The notes beneath the pieces are model-generated. The model saw nothing but the letters and a program-made list of their open reading frames with translations. It did not search any database and was not told the DNA's origin. A stretch of DNA of 64,000 nucleotides from the NCBI GenBank assembly GCA_965601455.1, contig OZ271831.1, forward strand, positions 310,001-374,000, given 5' to 3'. The DNA is from JANQEU01 sp965601455 (lineage in GTDB: Bacteria; Bacteroidota; Bacteroidia; Cytophagales; Cyclobacteriaceae). Numbering within the stretch: position 1 is the first letter of the stretch; every line of letters begins with the position of its first letter. Position numbers and translations under genes: made by a program. Shown here one piece after another: positions 36,433-44,690 of this stretch.

Positions 36433-36979
36433 TCCAAGACTTAAAGACAAATACAGACAGGATATTGTCCCTTCTCTTAAAGAGAAGTTTCAGTACTCTT
36501 CAGCTATGCAGGTTCCCAAATTGGAGAAAATTGCAATAAATAAAGGAATTGGTATGGCGGTTACCGACAAAAAGTTGGTGGACGTTGGTGTTGAAGAATT
36601 GACTCAAATCACGGGTCAAAAAGCAGTTCCTACCATCGCAAAAAAGTCAGTCTCCAACTTCAAACTTCGTGAAGGAATGCCAATTGGTGCAAGAGTGACT
36701 TTAAGAGGTGATAAAATGTACGAATTCCTTGATCGTTTGATTACCGTTGCTCTACCTCGAGTAAGAGATTTCAAAGGAATCAAGCAGAAAGGATTTGATG
36801 GAAGAGGAAATTATACTCTTGGTGTGCAGGAGCAAATAATTTTTCCTGAAATCAGTATAGATAAGATTAACCGTATTACTGGGATGGATATCACTTTCGT
36901 GACATCAGCAGGTACGGATGAAGAAAGTTTTGCATTGCTGCAGGCATTTGGCTTACCATTTGTAGCAGGAAAGAACTAA
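36425..36979 (+). CDS. rplE: 50S ribosomal protein L5
   Basis: 5S rRNA-binding protein, 184 residues. Start ATG 36425 (MANPRLKDKYRQ) is the family N-terminus and overlaps the rplX end by eight bases. A longer frame from 36326 would add residues read from inside rplX and is rejected. Landmarks are VPKLEKIAINKGIGMAVTDK, the FKLREGMPIGARVTLRG signature and GLPFVAGKN at the end. Confidence 0.97.
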   Translation: MANPRLKDKYRQDIVPSLKEKFQYSSAMQVPKLEKIAINKGIGMAVTDKKLVDVGVEELTQITGQKAVPTIAKKSVSNFKLREGMPIGARVTLRGDKMYEFLDRLITVALPRVRDFKGIKQKGFDGRGNYTLGVQEQIIFPEISIDKINRITGMDITFVTSAGTDEESFALLQAFGLPFVAGKN

Positions 36980-36983
36980 TAAT

Positions 36984-37253
36984 ATGGCAAAAGAATCAAT
37001 AAAAGCTAGAGAACGAAAAAGAGAAAAGCTGGTTGCCAGATATGCTGAGAAGCGGAAAGCGCTTAAAGCAGCGGGTGATTGGGAAGGACTAGACAAACTG
37101 CCTAAGAATTCCTCTCCAGTTCGATTGCATAACAGATGTAAGCTTACAGGAAGGCCTAAAGGATACATGAGAAAGTTCGGTATCTCCAGGGTCACATTCA
37201 GAGAAATGGCATCTGCTGGCAAGATACCTGGGGTTACCAAAGCTAGTTGGTAA
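36984..37253 (+). CDS. rpsN: 30S ribosomal protein S14 (zinc-free long form)
   Basis: An 89-residue S14 with NSSPVRLHNRCKLTGRPKGY and the terminal FGISRVTFREMASAGKIPGV. A single Cys is left, so it lacks the CxxC pairs of zinc-binding S14. It is the last gene before an internal promoter at rpsH. Confidence 0.97.
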   Translation: MAKESIKARERKREKLVARYAEKRKALKAAGDWEGLDKLPKNSSPVRLHNRCKLTGRPKGYMRKFGISRVTFREMASAGKIPGVTKASW

Positions 37254-37293
37254 TCTTTTTCGTTAAGAAAGCATTTAAGTAAAAGACAATAAT

Positions 37294-37301
37294 TAACTTT
37301 G
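37294..37301 (+). promoter_or_regulatory. internal -7 element upstream of rpsH
   Basis: TAACTTTG is followed by CGTCCCTTTT, the same start-region pattern as the other ribosomal promoters. It sits in an 79-base gap inside an otherwise tightly packed operon. I see no good TTTG at the -33 distance. Confidence 0.55.
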
Positions 37302-37332
37302 CGTCCCTTTTTAGGGCAGCAAGCTTAAAAAT

Positions 37333-37731
37333 ATGGTTACAGATCCGATAGCAGATTATTTGACAAGGGTTAGAAATGCGATCCAGGCTAATCACCGGAT
37401 AGTAGAAGTACCTGCATCAAATGTAAAGCGCGAAATAACAAAAGTGCTTCACCAGAAGGGCTATATCCAGAATTATAAATTCGAGGATGATAGCAAGCAG
37501 GGAAAAATTAAGATCGCACTTAAGTACAATCCGGAAACCAAGAAGTCAGCCATTACTAATATCGAAAGAATTAGTAAACCTGGACTACGAAAATATACCG
37601 GTGCGGAAAACTTACCCAGAGTTCTGAATGGACTAGGCATTGCCATACTTTCAACTTCGAAAGGTGTAATCACCGATAAAGAAGCTCGGAAGGAGCATAT
37701 AGGCGGCGAAATACTTTGTTACGTTTACTAA
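37333..37731 (+). CDS. rpsH: 30S ribosomal protein S8
   Basis: A 132-residue S8 that binds the central domain of 16S rRNA and in other bacteria represses its operon. It has DPIADYLTRVRNAIQANHRI, ISKPGLRKYTGAENLPRVLN and the end GIAILSTSKGVITDKEARKE. It starts the second half of the operon behind a candidate internal promoter. Confidence 0.98.
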   Translation: MVTDPIADYLTRVRNAIQANHRIVEVPASNVKREITKVLHQKGYIQNYKFEDDSKQGKIKIALKYNPETKKSAITNIERISKPGLRKYTGAENLPRVLNGLGIAILSTSKGVITDKEARKEHIGGEILCYVY

Positions 37732-37740
37732 TTCACTGAG

Positions 37741-38292
37741 ATGTCACGAATAGGAAAAGCACCAATAGAAATACCTGAAGGCGTAACCGTGTCTGTTGAC
37801 GGTTCTACGGTCTCTGTAAAAGGGCCAAAAGGTGAGTTATCTCAGGATATTGGAGTAGAGATCACAGCTAAGGTAGAAGAAAACCAGGTGGTTGTGGAAA
37901 GACCTACTGAACAGAAGAGACACAAAGCCATGCATGGCCTTTATCGATCATTAATCAACAACATGGTCGAGGGTGTGAAAGACGGTTATAAAAAAGAATT
38001 GGAGCTTGTAGGTGTTGGATATAAGGCCAACGTTCAGGGCAATGTTCTGGAATTAAACGTAGGGTACTCTCACAACATCTTTATGGCAGTACCTGGAGAG
38101 GTGAAAGTAAACGCTGCAACAGAGAAAGGAAAGAACCCAATCGTCACGCTTGAGAGTCACGATAAACAGCTGATCGGACAGGTTGCTGCAAAATTGCGGT
38201 CATTGAGAAAGATTGAACCTTATAAAGGAAAAGGTATCCGATTCGTTGGCGAACAAATTAGAAGAAAAGCAGGTAAAACTGCTGCTAAATAA
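37741..38292 (+). CDS. rplF: 50S ribosomal protein L6
   Basis: A 183-residue protein with two duplicated L6 domains. SRIGKAPIEIPEGVTVSVDG opens it, and the signature GKGIRFVGEQIRRKAGKTA closes it. It begins nine bases after rpsH. Confidence 0.98.
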   Translation: MSRIGKAPIEIPEGVTVSVDGSTVSVKGPKGELSQDIGVEITAKVEENQVVVERPTEQKRHKAMHGLYRSLINNMVEGVKDGYKKELELVGVGYKANVQGNVLELNVGYSHNIFMAVPGEVKVNAATEKGKNPIVTLESHDKQLIGQVAAKLRSLRKIEPYKGKGIRFVGEQIRRKAGKTAAK

Positions 38293-38301
38293 TAGATTAG
38301 G

Positions 38302-38649
38302 ATGGCATTTAATAAACTTAAAAGGAGAACTAGAATCAGAAAAGGAATCAGAAGGAAGATTTCCGGAACGTCTGAGTCTCCAAGGATTTCTGTTTTTAGA
38401 AGCAACAGAGCAATCTATGCTCAGGTTATAGATGACATCAAAGGGCACACACTTGCTTCCGCATCTTCAGTAGAGCTTGGAAAGAAGTCAATAAACACTG
38501 AAGTGTCAAAAGAAGTAGGTAAGAAGTTGGCTGAAAAAGCGAAAGCTTCAGGAATTGAAAAAGTCGTATTTGACAGAGGTGGATACCCTTACCACGGAAA
38601 AGTTAAGGCGCTTGCAGAAGGCGCTCGAGAAGGAGGGTTAAAATTTTAA
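38302..38649 (+). CDS. rplR: 50S ribosomal protein L18
   Basis: 5S rRNA-binding protein of 115 residues: RTRIRKGIRRKISGTSESPR, ISVFRSNRAIYAQVIDD and the terminal VVFDRGGYPYHGKVKALAEG. Confidence 0.98.
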   Translation: MAFNKLKRRTRIRKGIRRKISGTSESPRISVFRSNRAIYAQVIDDIKGHTLASASSVELGKKSINTEVSKEVGKKLAEKAKASGIEKVVFDRGGYPYHGKVKALAEGAREGGLKF

Positions 38650-38655
38650 TATCGC

Positions 38656-39174
38656 ATGTCTCAAACAAATATTAAAGCGGTAAAAGCAAGCGAAATTGAC
38701 CTTCAGGAGAAGGTCGTTGCCATCAAACGTGTGGCCAAAGTTGTTAAAGGTGGGCGAAGGTTCAGCTTCTCTGCAATTGTTGTAGTTGGGGATGGCAACG
38801 GAGTAGTTGGATACGGGCTTGGTAAAGCGAATGAGGTAACTGATGCCATCACCAAGGGCATTGATGATGCAAAAAAGAATTTGGTTCGTATACCGGTTCA
38901 CAAGGGCACAATTCCTCATGAATCATTAGGAAAGTTCGGTGGAGGATTTGTTTTGCTAAAGCCAGCATCTACAGGTACCGGAGTAATTGCAGGTGGTGCA
39001 ATGAGAGCAGTGTTAGAAAGCGCTGGAATCCACGATGTGTTGGCGAAATCTAAAGGATCTTCGAATCCACACAACGTAGTGAAAGCAACATTTGACGCTT
39101 TGTCAAGAATGAGGGATCCATTCACCATCGCTCAGCAAAGAGGAATTTCACTTGAACAAGTTTTTAACGGGTAA
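38656..39174 (+). CDS. rpsE: 30S ribosomal protein S5
   Basis: Accuracy-related protein of 172 residues. The double-stranded RNA-binding domain shows KVVKGGRRFSFSAIVVVGDG, then GYGLGKANEVTDAITKGIDD and the VFGVGGAxAVLE-like helix region (IAGGAMRAVLESAGIHDVLA). rpmD follows after two bases. Confidence 0.98.
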   Translation: MSQTNIKAVKASEIDLQEKVVAIKRVAKVVKGGRRFSFSAIVVVGDGNGVVGYGLGKANEVTDAITKGIDDAKKNLVRIPVHKGTIPHESLGKFGGGFVLLKPASTGTGVIAGGAMRAVLESAGIHDVLAKSKGSSNPHNVVKATFDALSRMRDPFTIAQQRGISLEQVFNG

Positions 39175-39176
39175 TC

Positions 39177-39356
39177 ATGGGAAAAGTAGCCATTACACAA
39201 GTAAGAAGCATTATCAAACGTCCCGGTGACCAGGTGAGAACTATGAAAGCACTCGGCCTAGGTAAAATCAACCGAACCGTGGAAAAAGAAATGACACCGC
39301 AATTAGGTGGCATGATTAATAAGGTCAAGCATTTGATTGAAGTAAAAGAATTATAA
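39177..39356 (+). CDS. rpmD: 50S ribosomal protein L30
   Basis: A 59-residue gene read directly from the bases between rpsE and rplO. It begins MGKVAITQVRSIIKRPGDQV and continues RTMKALGLGKINRTVEK, the complete L30 fold with the KALGLGKINRTVE signature. Two bases separate it from rpsE and one base from rplO. Confidence 0.96.
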   Translation: MGKVAITQVRSIIKRPGDQVRTMKALGLGKINRTVEKEMTPQLGGMINKVKHLIEVKEL

Positions 39357-39357
39357 G

Positions 39358-39807
39358 ATGAAGCTGGAATCACTTAAACCCGCTAAAGGGTCAGTAAAGA
39401 ACAAAAAGAGAATTGGCAGAGGCCAGGGTTCCGGCCGGGGAGGTACTTCAACACGTGGTCATAAAGGAGCTCAATCACGTTCAGGCTACAGTCGAAAGGT
39501 TGGTTTTGAAGGAGGGCAAATGCCATTGCAACGAAGAGTGCCTAAGTTTGGATTTAAGAATAACAACAAAGTTGTATCCAAGCCGATCAACTTGAGTGTC
39601 CTACAGTCATTGACTGATGATAAGAAGCTAAAAGAAGTTACCCCTGATATCTTACAGGAGAATGGATTGATTGGAAAAGGAGATGTTGTGAAGATCCTTG
39701 GAAACGGGGAGCTGAAAAATAAACTTAAGGTTACTGCTCACAAATTTTCCAAGACAGCTCAAGAGGCTATCGAAAAAGCTGGTGGGGAAGTAATTGTACA
39801 AGAGTAA
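39358..39807 (+). CDS. rplO: 50S ribosomal protein L15
   Basis: A 149-residue protein with the glycine-rich basic N-terminus (KKRIGRGQGSGRGGTSTRGH) and the C-terminal signature region (KVTAHKFSKTAQEAIEKAGG). The stop codon is directly followed by the secY ATG. Confidence 0.98.
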   Translation: MKLESLKPAKGSVKNKKRIGRGQGSGRGGTSTRGHKGAQSRSGYSRKVGFEGGQMPLQRRVPKFGFKNNNKVVSKPINLSVLQSLTDDKKLKEVTPDILQENGLIGKGDVVKILGNGELKNKLKVTAHKFSKTAQEAIEKAGGEVIVQE

Positions 39808-41124
39808 ATGAAGAAGTTCATACAGACCATACGGAACATTTTTTCCATCGAGGAATTACGAACAAGAATCCTAAATACCCTGGGATTCTTAATCATTTTC
39901 CGACTGGGATCCTATGTTACACTTCCGGGCGTTGATCCATCTCTTTTGGGTGAAAGTGCAGGAGGTATATTTGGTTTGTTGGACACTTTCCTTGGAGGAG
40001 CCTTTAGCCGGTCCTCAATTTTGGCCTTGGGGATCATGCCGTACATCTCAGCATCTATTGTTTTGCAATTGATGACTGTAGCTGTTCCTTATTTCCAAAA
40101 ACTACAGAAGGAAGGAGACAGCGGTAGAAAGAAGATTAATCAGATCACCAGAGTCCTGACAATATTCATTTGTCTGGCGCAGTCCTTCGGCTATCTATCT
40201 GCCACAATCCCTGCGGAAGCAATTGTTTTGGAAAACCGATTTTTATTCCAGGCTTCTTCAATGATCATCCTAACCGCTGGAACAATATTTACCATGTGGT
40301 TGGGTGAAAAGATTACAGATAAGGGTATCGGAAATGGTATTTCCATGCTAATTATGATTGGAATCATTTCGCGTTTTCCGGCGAGCCTTGTAGCAGAAGC
40401 ACTCCAAAGAGGGATGAGCCAAATGCTGATTTTCATTATCGAATTGGTTGCTCTTTTCTTCGTAGTTCTGGCTACTGTAGCCCTGGTTCAGGCAGTTCGA
40501 CGAATTCCCGTTCAATATGCCAAGCAGGTTGTTGGAACACAGGTTTATGGAGGTCAACGCCAATACATACCACTTAAGGTGAATAGTGCTGGTGTTATGC
40601 CAATTATTTTCGCTCAATCATTGATGTTCCTACCAGCATTAATCGCTGGTATTTGGGCTGATCAAAGCGATATTGCTCAGTACGTAGGAGCGACATTTTC
40701 AAGAATTGACTCATGGCAATACAACCTTGTATTTGGGATCTTGATTGTGCTGTTTACTTTCTTCTATACAGCTATTACCATCAATCCTAATCAGATTGCT
40801 GATGACATGAAAAGAAACGGAGGTTTTGTCCCTGGAATTAAACCAGGTAAACAAACCAGTGAATTCATAGATGGAGTGCTTTCAAGAATTACTTTACCCG
40901 GTTCATTCTTCCTTGCGGTGGTAGCAGTACTTCCTGCATTTGCGATGCAAGCGGGTGTAAACTCAGGTTTCGCTCAGTTTTACGGGGGTACCTCCCTCCT
41001 CATTATGGTGGGTGTAATTCTTGATACCCTTCAGCAGATTGAAAGTTATCTGTTAATGAGACACTATGAAGGAATGATGAAGTCTGGTCGAGTTAAAGGT
41101 AGAACACAAAACGCAGTGGCATAA
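39808..41124 (+). CDS. secY: preprotein translocase subunit SecY
   Basis: The protein-conducting channel, 438 residues with ten expected membrane spans. The plug/TM2 region GGAFSRSSILALGIMPYISA, the cytoplasmic loop QRQYIPLKVNSAGVMPIIFA and the FTFFYTAITINPNQIADDMK loop are diagnostic. No gap to rplO, and one-base overlap with infA, so translation is coupled with ribosomal protein synthesis. Confidence 0.98.
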   Translation: MKKFIQTIRNIFSIEELRTRILNTLGFLIIFRLGSYVTLPGVDPSLLGESAGGIFGLLDTFLGGAFSRSSILALGIMPYISASIVLQLMTVAVPYFQKLQKEGDSGRKKINQITRVLTIFICLAQSFGYLSATIPAEAIVLENRFLFQASSMIILTAGTIFTMWLGEKITDKGIGNGISMLIMIGIISRFPASLVAEALQRGMSQMLIFIIELVALFFVVLATVALVQAVRRIPVQYAKQVVGTQVYGGQRQYIPLKVNSAGVMPIIFAQSLMFLPALIAGIWADQSDIAQYVGATFSRIDSWQYNLVFGILIVLFTFFYTAITINPNQIADDMKRNGGFVPGIKPGKQTSEFIDGVLSRITLPGSFFLAVVAVLPAFAMQAGVNSGFAQFYGGTSLLIMVGVILDTLQQIESYLLMRHYEGMMKSGRVKGRTQNAVA

Positions 41125-41342
41125 TGGCAAAACAGGCTTCCATAGAACAGGACGGCACTATCGTAGAGGCATTATCAAATGCAATGTTTCGTGTCGAACT
41201 TGAGAACGGGCACCAGGTAGTTGCGCACATCTCTGGAAAGATGAGGATGCACTACATCAAAATCCTCCCTGGTGACAAGGTAAAAATGGAAATGTCACCT
41301 TATGATTTATCAAAAGGTAGAATCGTATATCGATATAAATAA
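41124..41342 (+). CDS. infA: translation initiation factor IF-1
   Basis: A 72-residue OB-fold protein that occupies the ribosomal A site during initiation. It has DGTIVEALSNAMFRVELENG, GKMRMHYIKILPGDKVKMEM and SPYDLSKGRIVYRYK. It overlaps the secY stop by one base. Confidence 0.98.
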   Translation: MAKQASIEQDGTIVEALSNAMFRVELENGHQVVAHISGKMRMHYIKILPGDKVKMEMSPYDLSKGRIVYRYK

Positions 41343-41350
41343 TTGAAGAG

Positions 41351-41467
41351 ATGAAAGTTAAAGCATCTGTAAAAAAGCGTAGCGCGGACTGTAAGGTGAT
41401 CAAGCGGAAGGGCAAGGTCTACGTGATCAATAAAAAGAATCCAAAATTTAAACAAAGACAAGGATAA
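41351..41467 (+). CDS. rpmJ: 50S ribosomal protein L36 (zinc-free form)
   Basis: A 38-residue gene read directly between infA and rpsM: MKVKASVKKRSADCKVIKRK, then GKVYVINKKNPKFKQRQG. Only Cys14 of the four zinc ligands of classical L36 remains (others Ser11, Asn27, Phe33), as in other Bacteroidota. Confidence 0.96.
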   Translation: MKVKASVKKRSADCKVIKRKGKVYVINKKNPKFKQRQG

Positions 41468-41469
41468 TT

Positions 41470-41847
41470 ATGGCCAGAATAGCGGGCGTAGACATTCCGG
41501 ATAATAAGAGAGGCGAGATAGCCCTTACCTATATTTATGGTATCGGCAAGACCTCTGCCCAAAATATCCTCAATGAGGCAGGTGTTGACGTGAATAAGAA
41601 AGTCAGCGAATGGACCGACGATGAAGGAGGTAAAATTCGATCCATTATCCGAGAAAACTTTAAAGTTGAAGGTGCGCTTAAGTCTGAGGTTCAACTCAGT
41701 ATTAAGCGACTCATGGATATCGGATGCTACAGAGGCTTACGACATAGAAGAGGTCTTCCGCTAAGAGGTCAAAAAACGAAGAACAACTCTCGTACTCGTA
41801 AAGGAAAGAGAAAAACTGTGGCCAACAAGAAAAAGGCTACTAAGTAA
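41470..41847 (+). CDS. rpsM: 30S ribosomal protein S13
   Basis: A 125-residue head protein contacting the 50S subunit: ARIAGVDIPDNKRGEIALTY, GIGKTSAQNIL and the basic tail RGQKTKNNSRTRKGKRKTVA. The RGLRHRRGLPLRGQ signature is present. Confidence 0.98.
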   Translation: MARIAGVDIPDNKRGEIALTYIYGIGKTSAQNILNEAGVDVNKKVSEWTDDEGGKIRSIIRENFKVEGALKSEVQLSIKRLMDIGCYRGLRHRRGLPLRGQKTKNNSRTRKGKRKTVANKKKATK

Positions 41848-41856
41848 TATTAGATA

Positions 41857-42249
41857 ATGGCACAGAAAAGAAAAGATAAGGCAAAAAAGAGAGTAGTGCA
41901 GGTAGATGCGAACGGACAGGTTCACATTAAAGCTACTTTCAACAACATTATCATTTCCATGACCAATGGTCAGGGACAGGTTATCTCCTGGGCATCTGCC
42001 GGAAAGATGGGTTTTAGAGGGTCGAAGAAAAACACCCCATACGCAGCACAGGTTGCAGCTCAAAACTGCTCAGAAAAAGCCTATGAGTTAGGCCTAAGAA
42101 AAGTTGAGGTGTACGTCAAAGGACCAGGTGCAGGACGTGAGTCCGCGATCAGAACCATCCAGAATGTTGGTATCGAGGTCACAGCCATTAAGGACATGAC
42201 GCCTCTACCTCATAACGGATGTCGTCCGCCAAAAAGGAGAAGAGTTTAA
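41857..42249 (+). CDS. rpsK: 30S ribosomal protein S11
   Basis: A 130-residue platform protein: HIKATFNNIIISMTNGQGQV, then KVEVYVKGPGAGRESAIRTI and the terminal DMTPLPHNGCRPPKRRRV. Confidence 0.98.
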   Translation: MAQKRKDKAKKRVVQVDANGQVHIKATFNNIIISMTNGQGQVISWASAGKMGFRGSKKNTPYAAQVAAQNCSEKAYELGLRKVEVYVKGPGAGRESAIRTIQNVGIEVTAIKDMTPLPHNGCRPPKRRRV

Positions 42250-42272
42250 TTAAGAATTTGTAGTAAAAAGAA

Positions 42273-42878
42273 ATGGCAAGATACAGAGGGCCTAAAGCAA
42301 AGATTTCCAGAAAATTCGGAGAGCCTATCTTCGGAGACAGTAAAGCTACACAGAAGAAGCCTTATCCTCCAGGACAGCACGGAAGAGGCAGAAGAAGAAA
42401 GCAATCGGAATATGCTATGCAGCTTGCTGAAAAGCAGAAAGCAAAGTACACTTATGGTGTGCTTGAAAGACAGTTTGCAAACATTTTCAACAAGGCGCAA
42501 AGAAAAAGTGGAATTACCGGTGAAATATTGCTTCAATTACTGGAATCTAGACTAGACAATACCGTCTATCGTCTAGGTATCGCACCTTCTCGACGATCGG
42601 CCAGACAGCTAGTTCTTCACAAGCATATCACGGTAAATGGGGAAATAGTTAACATTCCTTCGTTTTCTCTTAAAAATGGAGACGTGATCGCTGTAAGAGA
42701 ACGATCCAAGTCTTTGGAATTAGTTACTGACAGTCTAGCGGGACGATCAGTTAGTAAATTTTCCTGGTTGGAATGGAACGCCACTGATATGGCGGGTAAA
42801 TTCCTAAACGTACCAGCAAGGGAAGACATTCCGGAAAACATTAAAGAGCAGCTCATTGTCGAGCTTTACTCTAAGTAA
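42273..42878 (+). CDS. rpsD: 30S ribosomal protein S4 (zinc-free form)
   Basis: A 201-residue 16S rRNA-binding protein. The N-terminus ARYRGPKAKISRKFGEPIFG lacks the CxxC zinc motif. The S4 RNA-binding domain has LESRLDNTVYRLGIAPSRRS and ARQLVLHKHITVNGEIVNIP. Confidence 0.98.
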   Translation: MARYRGPKAKISRKFGEPIFGDSKATQKKPYPPGQHGRGRRRKQSEYAMQLAEKQKAKYTYGVLERQFANIFNKAQRKSGITGEILLQLLESRLDNTVYRLGIAPSRRSARQLVLHKHITVNGEIVNIPSFSLKNGDVIAVRERSKSLELVTDSLAGRSVSKFSWLEWNATDMAGKFLNVPAREDIPENIKEQLIVELYSK

Positions 42879-42905
42879 TAACAATAGCATAAACAGGAAC
42901 AAACT

Positions 42906-43895
42906 ATGTCAATATTAGCATTTCAGATGCCTGAGAAGGTGGTAATGGAAAAAGCCGATGACTTTCACGGACTATTTACATTCAAACCACTAGAGAAAGG
43001 GTATGGTGTTACTGTTGGAAACGCACTTCGAAGAATTCTACTTTCCTCACTGGAAGGGTACGCTATCACTGGTATCAAAATTCCAGGTGTATTGCATGAA
43101 TTCTCAACTATCGAAGGCGTGGTGGAGGATGTAAGCGAAATTATCCTCAATCTGAAGCAGGTTCGCTTCAAAAAGATTACTGATGTGGTCGATGGAAAGT
43201 TAACGGTAAACGTTTCTAACAAGACGCAACTTACCGCAGGTGATATAGGTGGAGTTACTACTTCTTTCGAGGTATTGAATCCTGACCATGTCATATGTAA
43301 CCTTGAAAAGACTGCTCAGTTCGAGTTGGAATTGAGTGTAGAAAAAGGTCGAGGTTACGTTACTGCTGAAGACAATAAGCCCGCAGAACAGAATTTTGGC
43401 TACATATCCATTGACTCTGTATTTACACCAATTAAGAATGTCAAATACAGTGTGGAAAACACCAGGGTGGAACAGAAAACTGACTACGAGCAGTTGATCA
43501 TCGATATAGAAACTGACGGTTCGATCCATCCGGAAAACGCATTGAAGGGAGCTGCGAACATATTGATACAGCACTTCATGTTGTTCTCTGACCAAAACAT
43601 GATCCTCGAAACCGCTGAACAAGGTGAACCTGAGCAGGTAGATGAGGAATTACTACACATGAGAAAACTCCTTAAGACATCTCTTAACGATCTTGATCTT
43701 TCGGTACGTGCTTACAATTGCTTGAAGGCAGCCGATGTTAAGACTTTAGGTGATCTAGTCAACCTGGAGATTTCTGATATGATGAAATTTAGAAATTTTG
43801 GGAAGAAGTCCCTTGCTGAATTGGAGCAACTTGTTGCCGACAAAGGACTTACTTTCGGTATGGATCTTTCCAAGTACAAACTGGATGAAGAGTAA
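42906..43895 (+). CDS. rpoA: DNA-directed RNA polymerase subunit alpha
   Basis: Assembles the polymerase core and contacts regulators; 329 residues. The N-terminal domain has LEKGYGVTVGNALRRILLSS near residue 30 and GVLHEFSTIEGVVEDVSEII. The C-terminal domain (about 255-325) carries LSVRAYNCLKAADVKTLGDL and MKFRNFGKKSLAELEQLV. One-base overlap with rplQ. Confidence 0.98.
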   Translation: MSILAFQMPEKVVMEKADDFHGLFTFKPLEKGYGVTVGNALRRILLSSLEGYAITGIKIPGVLHEFSTIEGVVEDVSEIILNLKQVRFKKITDVVDGKLTVNVSNKTQLTAGDIGGVTTSFEVLNPDHVICNLEKTAQFELELSVEKGRGYVTAEDNKPAEQNFGYISIDSVFTPIKNVKYSVENTRVEQKTDYEQLIIDIETDGSIHPENALKGAANILIQHFMLFSDQNMILETAEQGEPEQVDEELLHMRKLLKTSLNDLDLSVRAYNCLKAADVKTLGDLVNLEISDMMKFRNFGKKSLAELEQLVADKGLTFGMDLSKYKLDEE

Positions 43896-44572
43896 TGAGA
43901 CACGGTAAGAAAGTAAATCACTTAGGTAGAACGGCCTCTCACCGTTCGGCGATGTTATCTAACATGGCTTCCTCTTTGATTATTCATAAGAGAATCAATA
44001 CTACAGTTGCAAAAGCAAAAGCGCTACGCAAGTATGTTGAGCCTTTGATCACCAAAGCTAAGAATGACACTACCCATTCAAGAAGGGTTGTATTCTCCTA
44101 TCTACAGGATAAGGGATCTGTTACTGAGCTTTTTAATGTGGTTGCCGATAAGGTTTCTAATCGTCCTGGAGGTTATACCCGAATTCTGAAGACGGGTGCT
44201 AGATTGGGTGATAATGCTGAAATGTGCGTGATGGAATTGGTTGACTTCAACGAGCTACTTCAAACCGAAGAGAAGCCTAAGAAGTCAAGAAGATCAAGAA
44301 GAGGTGGTAGCAAAGCGAAAAAAGACCAAGCACCTGCTGAGGCTGCGGTGGAAACTGTTGAAGAAGTAGAGGAAACCACATCGGAGGAAAGCGCTGAAGA
44401 GGTTGTTGAAGAGGTAAAACCCGAAGAAGTAGTGGATGCTGAAGTGACTGAGGAACCTCAAGCAGAAGCTCCAGTTGGAGAAGAAAAGCCGGAGGAAACA
44501 GAAGAGCCTAAGGCCGAAAAGAAAGAGGAAGAAAGTAAGGAGAACAACGACTCAGAAGAGAAGGAAAAATGA
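43895..44572 (+). CDS. rplQ: 50S ribosomal protein L17 with long acidic C-terminal tail
   Basis: The first ~120 residues are a normal L17: MRHGKKVNHLGRTASHRSAM, GYTRILKTGARLGDNAEM and MELVDFNELL. A basic patch (KPKKSRRSRRGGSKAKK) follows, then about 80 residues dominated by Glu, Val, Pro, Ala and Lys that look disordered. Total 225 residues against ~120 for many bacteria. The operon ends here at a terminator. Confidence 0.97.
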   Translation: MRHGKKVNHLGRTASHRSAMLSNMASSLIIHKRINTTVAKAKALRKYVEPLITKAKNDTTHSRRVVFSYLQDKGSVTELFNVVADKVSNRPGGYTRILKTGARLGDNAEMCVMELVDFNELLQTEEKPKKSRRSRRGGSKAKKDQAPAEAAVETVEEVEETTSEESAEEVVEEVKPEEVVDAEVTEEPQAEAPVGEEKPEETEEPKAEKKEEESKENNDSEEKEK

Positions 44573-44594
44573 TCTTCGATTAAATGATATTTGT

Positions 44595-44628
44595 AAAGGG
44601 ATTGAATTCATTTTCAATCCCTTTTTTT
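44595..44628 (+). terminator. rho-independent terminator of the ribosomal operon
   Basis: A 12-bp perfect stem AAAGGGATTGAA/TTCAATCCCTTT with a six-base loop and T-run, 22 bases after rplQ. Confidence 0.9.
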
Positions 44629-44690
44629 GTGCTCAGGCCACAGGATTATTTCTATTTTTACCATCGAAAAGCTAAACCACTAAAAGAATA

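Noticed and set aside
41351..41467. L36 lacking three zinc ligands as a novelty
   Set aside because: Zinc-free L36 is usual in Bacteroidota; likewise S14 and S4 here.
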